DNA from: a bacterium UBP1_UBA4783
GTDB taxonomy: Bacteria > Krumholzibacteriota > Krumholzibacteriia > Krumholzibacteriales > Krumholzibacteriaceae
DNA: 5,313 bases
Direction: 5' to 3'
Assembly (NCBI GenBank): GCA_002403075.1
Contig: DHHB01000038.1
Coordinates: 1-5,313 of the forward strand
How positions within the stretch are numbered: the stretch's first letter is position 1; every line of letters begins with the position of its first letter. The position numbers were made by a program, and so were the translations under genes. Below the pieces are notes generated by a model. The model saw only the letters and a program-made list of their open reading frames with translations, was not told the origin of the DNA and made no database searches. Of the stretch, positions 1-4,776 are shown piece by piece.

Positions 1-3000
1 CGACACGGACGTCATCCCCGCGCGGCACGGATTCGTGACCTTCTACACGGGCGAGCAGATTCCGACCGACATGTACTTCGCGTGTCTCGACGGGTCGTGG
101 AACGCCGACGGCGATTCCCTCTGGGGCGAGGGGTACAGCAGCGCGCTCAATCCGGGCGACGAGTGCGATCTCTACGCCGAGGTGTACGTCGGGCGCATGC
201 CCGCCTCGACCCCGAGCGAGGCCTCCGTGCTCGTGAACAAGACCATGAGCTACGATATCGCCGCGGGCGGCGCCTCGACCGGCAAGGTGACCCTGCTCGG
301 CGAGGTCGTGTTCCCCTCCGATTACCAGCCGGGATACGACATCATACTCGACGGCGCCGAAATCACCCAGAGCGTGCATACGTCGCATCTCTCGTCGAGA
401 TCCGACGTCACGACGTCGCGGCTCTACGAAAACTATCCGGCCTACCCGGGTTCCGTCCAGCTCACGAGGGCCCGGACGATCGATTCGCTTTCCGCGGGCA
501 CGAACCACGTGCTCCACGTCGGCCACGGCTACAAGTACAACATGTCGGTCGGAGACGGGAGCATCCTCAACTACGACGCGAGCAACCTCACGAACGGCGC
601 GAAGCTCTTCTCGATGTATCTCATGAATTGCACGAACGTCGCCTTCGATACGGACTGCCTCGCCGAGTATTTTCTCCTCAACCCGAACGGCGGCGCCTAC
701 GCCGTGACGGGTTCGAGCCGCTCAGCCTTTCCGAGCGCCTCGCGGCCGTACCTCGACACGTATTACGACCTCCTGTACGAAGACGACGTCGTGCAGCTCG
801 GCAAGCTCTTCACGCTCTCGCGCGAGCCCTACACGGGGAGCGCGGGCGGCGAGACCGCGGATCGGTGGACACACTTCATATACAACTACCTCGGCGATCC
901 CGAGAGTTGCATGTTCCAGGGGGCTGCGCGGAGTTTCGTCGTGACGCCGCCGCCCGCCGTCTCCTACGGCCCGAACGACATCGATATCGCCGTCGCGAGC
1001 GGCGGCGCGCCGTACGATTCGGCGTTCGTCTGCGTGTACAAGCCGGGAGACGATTACCGGTACGAGGCGACCGGACCCTCGGGGACGGTCGCGTTCGAGG
1101 ACTTCCTCGTGAAGTCGAGCGGATACGTCTACATCACGGTCACCGGGCTCAACCACGCGAGATACAGGGATTCCATCTTCGTCGCCGCGCAGACGCCCGC
1201 CTACCTGCGTCTCAACCGGACCTACGTCGAGGATTGGATCGTCGGCAACAGCGATCACGTGCTCGACGCCGGCGAGAGGGCCCAGCTCCAGATCGAGCTG
1301 CGGAACACGGGGCTCACGGCGGGACGGAAGCTCTTCGCGAAGATCCGCTCGTTCGACCCCTCCGTCGCGGTGATCGACAGCACAGCCGTCTATCCGGACA
1401 TCAGCGCGTCGCAGAAGGCCTTCGGCGTCGATCCGTTCGTCGTCGCCGTCTCCTCGGCGGCGGCGGACCAGCGCGCCGTAGAATTCATGCTCGAGGTGCG
1501 CGACTCGACGGGCGGATTCTGGTCCGAGCGGTTCGCGATGGAGGTGCACGCGCCCGTTCTCGAGCTCTTCGTCAACGCGGTGTCGGATACGCTCCCCTTC
1601 GGTGACGGCGACGGCGTCATCGAATCGGGGGAGAACTACCGGCTCGCGATCGGCGTCAAGAACTTCGGCACGGGGCTCGCGTACGGTCTCTCCGGAACGC
1701 TCGTCGCGGGCGCCGGCGGCGCGACGATCGTCGACGGCTCCGCCGCGTACGCGGCGATACCGTTGCTCGGCGTGGAATACGGCGACGGCTTCGTGCTGCG
1801 CGAGCAGGACGTCGCGGCTCAGAACTACGTCGTCTTCACGCTGACGGACTCCTACGGACGCTCTCTCAGCCGGACGATCGAGCTCCGTCCGCCCGGCGCT
1901 CCCCATACGCTCGTTCTCAACTCGAGCTACGGGCCGCACGAGATCCACGCGACGTGGCGTCCGCCCGATTCGCTCGAGACGTACCGCTACCGCGTGTACC
2001 GCGCGGAGGCCTCGGGCGGACCGTACGCCGCCGCGACGGTCGATCACGTGCCGTATACGCTGTTCCGCGACCTCGCGCTCGAATCGGGCATGCGGTACTA
2101 CTACATCGTGACGGCGATCGATTCGTGCGGCAACGAGAGCCCCCCGAGCGCCGAACGAACGGCGACGACGAGCCCGGCCCAGCTCGCCGGTTGGCCGAAC
2201 AGGGTCGGCAAGGAAACGGCCTCCTCGGTCAAGATCGGCGACATCGACGGCGACACGCACCCCGACGTGGTCGTCGGCTCGGATTACGTCTACGCGTGGA
2301 GCGGCGACGGCGTGGAGCTGCGCGACGGCGACAACCAGCCGCTCACGTGGGGGATCTTCAACACGCTCGGCAGCAACTACACGGCCACCGTGGCGCTGGC
2401 GAACCTCGACGGTGTGCAGGGGCTCGAGATCATCGGCGCCTCGTGGAACACGAGACAGATATACGTGTTCAGGAAGGACGGAAGCGTTCTTCCCGGATGG
2501 CCGAAAACGACGACCTATCTCTGCTGGGCGAGCCCCGTCGCGGGGGATTTCGACGGCGACGGGGATCTCGAGATAATCGCCTACGACGTCGGGGGGATCG
2601 TGTACGCGTGGCATCACGACGGCACGGAGGTGCGGGACGGCGACGCCAACCCCGCTACGAACGGACCGTTCTTCGTGACGAAGAACCCCGGCGTGTGGCA
2701 CCTCTCGACGCCCGCCTTCGCGGACATCGACGCGGACGGCGTCGGCGAGCTCGTCGTCTGCTCCCCGCTCGACAGCATCTACTGCCTGAACGTCGACGGC
2801 AGCCGCGTGCCCGGCTGGCCGGTGAGGGTCGCCGACTCGGGCGCCAACATCACCGCGAGCCCGGCCGTCGGGGACGTCGACGGAGACGGACGGCTCGAGA
2901 TCATCGTGCCGAGCAGCACGGGGCGCGTCTACGGACTGAACCACGACGGCACCTCGATGTCGGGCTGGCCGAAGTGGGTCTACATGAACACGAGCACGAT

Positions 3001-4033
3001 CGCCCCCTCGCCGGCGCTCGCCGATCTCGACGGCGACGGCAAGCTCGAGGTCGTGATCGCGGGGCTCGACCGCAAGTGCTACATCTTCCGGCACAACGGG
3101 ACCGACTACCCCAACTGGCCGCAGGTCTACGCCTCCTCGAGCACCGCCGAATCGTCGCCGGTCGTCATCGACGTGAACGGCGACGGGAGCCTCGACGTCG
3201 TTCTCGGCTGCGAGGAAGGGCGCCTCAACGCGTGGAATCAGGCGGGCCAGTATATCGCGGGCTTCCCGATCCTCGTCGGAAGCTTCATCCGGGGAACGCC
3301 CGTCGCGGCCGATCTCGATTTCGACGGGGATCTCGATCTCGCCGCTTCGTGCTGGGATCAGAACGTTTACATCTGGGACATCCCCGGCGCGTGGTACCGC
3401 GGCGCGCTCGCCTGGAACGGCTTCCGGTCGAACGTCTACAACAACGGCTGGAAGGACTTCATTCCGGTGACCGCGGCCGGGCAGATCGCGTGCGTGTACC
3501 GGTTCGACGAGGAATCGATCGAGCTCAACTGGTCGGTGCCGCCCGAGGCCTCCGCGTGGAACCTCTTCCGTGCCCGGGGGGAGGGCGCGTTCGAGCTCAT
3601 CGCCGAGCGGCTCCGCTCGGAGACGAACACGATCGCCTTCGTCGACCGCACGGCCGAAGCGGGCGTCGTCTACCGCTACCGGCTCGAGGCGGAGGACAAC
3701 CCCGCCCTTTCCGAAACGACCGGCGATATCATGATCCCGGTCGAGCACGTGCGTCTCTATCAAAACCATCCGAACCCGTTCAACCCGTCGACGTCGATCC
3801 CGTTCACCGTGCCCGGCACGGTGGCCGCGCGGAGCGCCGTTCATCTGGCCGTGTACGACGTGAGCGGGGCGCTCGTGAAAACCCTCGTGAGCGGCGTTCT
3901 CCCCGGGGGCCGGCATGAGGCGCGCTGGGACGGGCGCAACGAGAGGGGCGGCGCGGTCGCGAGCGGCATCTATTTCGCTCGGCTGCAGGCGGGAGGGACG
4001 CAGGACGCGCGCAAGCTCATCCTGCTGCGGTAG
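1..4033 (+). CDS. Secreted gingipain-like cysteine protease (peptidase family C25) with Ig, FN3, FG-GAP propeller and T9SS-type sorting domain; 5' partial
   Basis: The frame is open from the left edge (first full codon at 2-4) to TAG at 4031-4033. The GTG at 35 is an internal valine: the reading DTDVIPARHGFV runs straight into it, so signal peptide, propeptide and the front of the catalytic domain lie outside. The C25 part extends to about 925. It shows IPTDMYFACLDG, then DLYAEVYVGRMPAS (Glu at 179-181, possibly the gingipain structural/catalytic Glu), the catalytic His in HVGHGY (524-526) and the catalytic Cys in MNCTN (629-631). Both catalytic residues are intact, so an active protease is expected; substrate specificity cannot be read. 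A gingipain Ig-like domain follows (about 932-1189), then two CARDB-like Ig domains (1202-1555, 1556-1894), an FN3 domain (1895-2173), an FG-GAP/VCBS beta-propeller (2174-3445), a second FN3-like domain (about 3473-3742) and a FlgD-like sorting domain (3749-4030). Several Ca-binding DxDxDG loops suggest an extracellular, calcium-stabilised protein. It converges on the YkgJ-type gene, and the next + strand gene begins like the same family. Confidence 0.92.
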   Translation, partial: DTDVIPARHGFVTFYTGEQIPTDMYFACLDGSWNADGDSLWGEGYSSALNPGDECDLYAEVYVGRMPASTPSEASVLVNKTMSYDIAAGGASTGKVTLLGEVVFPSDYQPGYDIILDGAEITQSVHTSHLSSRSDVTTSRLYENYPAYPGSVQLTRARTIDSLSAGTNHVLHVGHGYKYNMSVGDGSILNYDASNLTNGAKLFSMYLMNCTNVAFDTDCLAEYFLLNPNGGAYAVTGSSRSAFPSASRPYLDTYYDLLYEDDVVQLGKLFTLSREPYTGSAGGETADRWTHFIYNYLGDPESCMFQGAARSFVVTPPPAVSYGPNDIDIAVASGGAPYDSAFVCVYKPGDDYRYEATGPSGTVAFEDFLVKSSGYVYITVTGLNHARYRDSIFVAAQTPAYLRLNRTYVEDWIVGNSDHVLDAGERAQLQIELRNTGLTAGRKLFAKIRSFDPSVAVIDSTAVYPDISASQKAFGVDPFVVAVSSAAADQRAVEFMLEVRDSTGGFWSERFAMEVHAPVLELFVNAVSDTLPFGDGDGVIESGENYRLAIGVKNFGTGLAYGLSGTLVAGAGGATIVDGSAAYAAIPLLGVEYGDGFVLREQDVAAQNYVVFTLTDSYGRSLSRTIELRPPGAPHTLVLNSSYGPHEIHATWRPPDSLETYRYRVYRAEASGGPYAAATVDHVPYTLFRDLALESGMRYYYIVTAIDSCGNESPPSAERTATTSPAQLAGWPNRVGKETASSVKIGDIDGDTHPDVVVGSDYVYAWSGDGVELRDGDNQPLTWGIFNTLGSNYTATVALANLDGVQGLEIIGASWNTRQIYVFRKDGSVLPGWPKTTTYLCWASPVAGDFDGDGDLEIIAYDVGGIVYAWHHDGTEVRDGDANPATNGPFFVTKNPGVWHLSTPAFADIDADGVGELVVCSPLDSIYCLNVDGSRVPGWPVRVADSGANITASPAVGDVDGDGRLEIIVPSSTGRVYGLNHDGTSMSGWPKWVYMNTSTIAPSPALADLDGDGKLEVVIAGLDRKCYIFRHNGTDYPNWPQVYASSSTAESSPVVIDVNGDGSLDVVLGCEEGRLNAWNQAGQYIAGFPILVGSFIRGTPVAADLDFDGDLDLAASCWDQNVYIWDIPGAWYRGALAWNGFRSNVYNNGWKDFIPVTAAGQIACVYRFDEESIELNWSVPPEASAWNLFRARGEGAFELIAERLRSETNTIAFVDRTAEAGVVYRYRLEAEDNPALSETTGDIMIPVEHVRLYQNHPNPFNPSTSIPFTVPGTVAARSAVHLAVYDVSGALVKTLVSGVLPGGRHEARWDGRNERGGAVASGIYFARLQAGGTQDARKLILLR
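1202..1894 (+). repeat. Tandem pair of CARDB/NEW3-like Ig domains within the C25 protease
   Basis: Two consecutive modules of about 115 residues share the same opening: GNSDHVLDAGE (1244-1276) and GDGDGVIESGE (1601-1633). Each is followed by L.I...N.G (QIELRNTGLTAG and LAIGVKNFGTGLA). The motif G-[ND]-x-D-x-V-[IL]-[DE]-[AS]-G-E followed by an Asn-x-Gly turn is typical of beta-sandwich spacers in FCB-group surface proteins. They probably act as a rigid stalk between the catalytic head and the propeller. The copies are clearly diverged, so this is an old duplication. Confidence 0.7.
2174..3445 (+). repeat. FG-GAP/VCBS beta-propeller repeats within the C25 protease
   Basis: About 424 residues contain regularly spaced calcium-loop motifs. 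They are DIDGDTHPD (2240), a degenerate NLDGVQGLE (2402), DFDGDGDLE (2546), DIDADGVGE (2723), DVDGDGRLE (2873), DLDGDGKLE (3023), DVNGDGSLD (3170) and DLDFDGDLD (3311). Spacing is 47-59 residues. Most blades also carry a G-W-P turn (AGWP, PGWP, SGWP, NWP, GFP), a 'S-P-x-x-x-D' approach to the loop, and an aromatic strand such as VYAW, VYGL or VYIW. This is the integrin-alpha-like propeller pattern, with seven or eight blades. The likely role is binding to a surface, glycan or protein ligand. The second loop (2402) lacks the usual Asp ladder and is probably not a calcium site. Confidence 0.87.
3749..4030 (+). other. C-terminal FlgD-like / T9SS type A sorting domain of the C25 protease
   Basis: The last 94 residues start at VRLYQNHPNPFNPST and continue through a HLAVYDVSGALVKTL strand, an RHEARWDGRNERGG turn and ASGIYFARLQ, ending in RKLILLR. 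This order matches the C-terminal domain that directs cargo through the type IX (Por) secretion system and is then removed or anchored on the outer membrane. In many candidate phyla the same fold is annotated as a FlgD Ig-like domain. No T9SS machinery gene lies in the window, so the export route rests on this domain alone. Confidence 0.85.
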
Positions 4034-4042
4034 GAGCGGCCG

Positions 4043-4084
4043 CCGCGGTCCGGTCCGATCCTGGATCGTTCGTCCGGTCCGCGG
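4043..4084. repeat. Imperfect inverted repeat in the convergent intergenic gap
   Basis: CCGCGG at 4043-4048 mirrors CCGCGG at 4079-4084. CCGG at 4050-4053 mirrors CCGG at 4074-4077, with a T-T mismatch between the paired blocks on both arms. In the centre CGATCCTGGATCG (4056-4068) is itself palindromic. The element can form a hairpin in RNA from either strand, but there is no T-run on the - strand side, so it is not a classic intrinsic terminator. It may slow or end transcription of the - strand gene, which has no other visible terminator, or protect the 3' end of either mRNA. Confidence 0.5.
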
Positions 4085-4093
4085 AGACGAAAC

Positions 4094-4546
4094 CTAGCGT
4101 GTGCGCCGCGCGCCTTTCGGGCGCGCGGCGCGTTTTTTCGGCGCGGATTTCCTGACGTACCGTTCGAGCTCCTCGTACGAGCGGAAGTGCAGATCGAAGT
4201 CGTACTCGTCGTCGAACTCGCAGTCGCCCGCGTCGTGCTCGCGGCATATGCGGGGACGGGACGGGTAGATGAGGCACCCGCGCCGCGGATCGTAGAACCG
4301 GCACGGCGTCTTCACGAGAACGTGCCATCTGCTGTCCTTCGCGTAGATCTCGACGTCGCGGTGCGCGATCATCCAAAGAATGTCGTCGTAGTCGGAGAGG
4401 CTCTCGGGCTCGTCGATCTCCGTCGAGAAGTACATACAGCATTTCGCCGGGATGCATTTCGAGCAGACCGGGGAGCCGTCCTTGGTCAGCCGGACCTCTT
4501 GTGCTGCGCGCGCCTTTCGTCCGGCGTTCTTCCCGCTCGCGATCAT
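4094..4546 (-). CDS. YkgJ-family CxxCxxxxCC zinc/iron-chelating domain protein
   Basis: The protein has 150 residues and eight cysteines: C28, C31, C36, C37, C82, C91, C101 and C109. The N-terminal CSKCIPAKCC cluster and the later PCRFYDPRRGC...YPSRPRICREH block are the signature of the YkgJ/UPF0153 family (Pfam 'Putative zinc- or iron-chelating domain'), whose exact biochemical role is not settled. There is no signal peptide or membrane segment, so it is probably cytoplasmic. An acidic stretch, FDDEYDFD, follows the last cysteine. The tail is basic (KSAPKKRAARPKGARRTR), and its codons double as the + strand terminator. The ATG at 4546-4544 is well supported: GGAGG lies 4 nt upstream, and an in-frame TGA (4561-4559) stands only five codons upstream with no other start between. 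It converges with the protease on its left and diverges from the second protease, so it is probably monocistronic. Confidence 0.87.
   Translation of the reverse strand: MIASGKNAGRKARAAQEVRLTKDGSPVCSKCIPAKCCMYFSTEIDEPESLSDYDDILWMIAHRDVEIYAKDSRWHVLVKTPCRFYDPRRGCLIYPSRPRICREHDAGDCEFDDEYDFDLHFRSYEELERYVRKSAPKKRAARPKGARRTR
4103..4138 (+). terminator. Strong rho-independent terminator of the C25 protease gene, inside the 3' end of the opposing CDS
   Basis: A perfect 12-bp stem (4103-4114 with 4120-4131, all G-C) closes a 5-nt loop TTTCG and is followed by G and six T (4133-4138). It lies 69 nt after the protease stop. The whole element is within the last 15 codons of the - strand YkgJ-type gene. 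There its complement encodes the Lys/Arg/Ala-rich tail: the T6 tract read on the other strand is the Lys-Lys pair AAA AAA. It acts only for + strand transcription, because no T-run follows on the - strand. Confidence 0.9.
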
Positions 4547-4550
4547 CGAT

Positions 4551-4555
4551 CCTCC
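4551..4555 (-). promoter_or_regulatory. Ribosome binding site of the YkgJ-type gene
   Basis: Read on the - strand this is GGAGG, followed by ATCG and then the ATG. The 4-nt spacer is slightly short, but the motif is full strength and fixes the start together with the in-frame stop just upstream. Confidence 0.75.
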
Positions 4556-4575
4556 GTTTCAGAAAAGGCGGCGCA

Positions 4576-4605
4576 AGTGTAACGGGACCTCCGCGAAGCC
4601 CGCAA
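4576..4605 (-). promoter_or_regulatory. Weak candidate promoter for the YkgJ-type gene
   Basis: On the - strand, TTGCGG (4605-4600) and TACACT (4581-4576) are separated by 18 nt. Transcription would start near 4569 and give a leader of about 20 nt. The -35 matches only three of six consensus positions. A better-looking isolated -10, TACAAT (4637-4632), lies further upstream without a convincing -35. The gene must have a promoter in this gap, but which one is uncertain. Confidence 0.3.
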
Positions 4606-4612
4606 GCCATTC

Positions 4613-4641
4613 TTGACAAATCCCTTAAAATATTGTAGAAT
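4613..4641 (+). promoter_or_regulatory. Strong sigma70-type promoter of the second C25-type gene
   Basis: TTGACA (4613-4618) is a perfect -35 box. After the optimal 17-nt spacer comes TAGAAT (4636-4641), matching five of six -10 positions. The stretch is AT-rich against very GC-rich surroundings. Transcription should start near A4648, giving a leader of about 128 nt before the ATG at 4777. Such a near-consensus promoter predicts strong expression unless the leader limits it. Confidence 0.85.
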
Positions 4642-4643
4642 CG

Positions 4644-4723
4644 CTACATAACAAAATGCACAACCGATTCCTGCGGCTTGTCCGCCGATCGGCCGCAAGG
4701 CCGTTGTGCGGCGTTATGCGTAG
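4644..4723 (+). ncRNA. Structured 5' leader element (three-way junction), unrecognised; attC-like in outline
   Basis: Nested complementary arms: outer CATAAC (4647-4652) with GTTATG (4713-4718), extendable by CTA/TAG across a 2-nt bulge; then P1 GCACAAC (4658-4664) with GTTGTGC (4703-4709), perfect over 7 bp. P1 encloses two hairpins. P2 pairs CGATT with GATCG (4665-4669/4687-4691, one wobble) and, past an internal loop, GCGG with CCGC (4673-4676/4682-4685). P3 is GCC-GCAA-GGC (4692-4701) with a GNRA-type tetraloop. The fold starts at the predicted transcript 5' end. I do not recognise a known riboswitch class in it. As DNA, the ACATAAC...GTTATGC ends and the AAAAT/GGC spacers resemble an integron attC site. 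The complementarity is read directly; function is inference. Confidence 0.5.
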
Positions 4724-4744
4724 GGCCTGCGAGCAGGCTCTTTT
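4722..4744 (+). terminator. Candidate attenuator hairpin in the leader of the second C25-type gene
   Basis: GGGCCTG (4723-4729) pairs with CAGGCTC (4734-4740), one G-U included, around a CGAG tetraloop; an A-T pair can extend it. TTTT (4741-4744) follows, then GGGTTGG. The stem is short and the T-run only four long, so termination would be weak or conditional. The left arm can instead pair with the upstream CGCAAGGCC (4694-4702), which would break this hairpin; that is the layout expected of an attenuator. Confidence 0.4.
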
Positions 4745-4765
4745 GGGTTGGAAGCGGCAGAAAAA

Positions 4766-4772
4766 AGGAAGG
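4766..4772 (+). promoter_or_regulatory. Ribosome binding site of the second C25-type gene
   Basis: AGGAAGG sits just after a run of A. AAGGA (4765-4769) is 7 nt from the ATG at 4777, a normal spacing. Five of its bases, AGGAA (4766-4770), are complementary to TTCCT (4668-4672), which is mostly in the internal loop of the leader fold; this may be chance. Confidence 0.8.
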
Positions 4773-4776
4773 TATC

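Noticed and set aside
35..37. GTG as the start codon of the long protease gene
   Set aside because: The frame is open to the left edge, the residues before it fit a C25 catalytic domain, and a real C25 precursor needs a signal peptide and propeptide first. It is an internal Val codon.
2240..3337. DNA tandem repeat or CRISPR-like array from the regular GAC-GGC-GAC blocks
   Set aside because: The periodicity (about 150 nt) is in protein blades; the DNA copies are diverged and in frame, and there are no uniform repeats or spacers.
722..3916. Very long open frame on the - strand
   Set aside because: Composition is extremely Arg/Val/Asp-rich with no domain pattern. It is the antisense shadow of a GC-biased gene full of GAC/GGC repeats.
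1954..3918. Long + strand open frame in another register inside the protease gene
   Set aside because: It is Arg-rich low-complexity protein without a ribosome binding site, and it fully overlaps a gene with clear catalytic and repeat motifs.
4187..4582. Open + strand frame opposite the YkgJ-type gene
   Set aside because: The - strand frame has eight cysteines in a known family pattern, a good ribosome site and a bounded start; the + frame has none of these.
4656..4723. Leader peptide starting at ATG 4656
   Set aside because: There is no Shine-Dalgarno site, the ATG is about 8 nt from the predicted transcript start, and the frame does not stop at TAG 4721 (out of frame) but runs on into the protease gene as Arg-rich sequence.
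4648..4744. Known riboswitch classes (c-di-GMP, fluoride, cobalamin, ZTP) in the leader
   Set aside because: None of the conserved sequence blocks of these classes that I can recall is present; only the secondary-structure logic is riboswitch-like.
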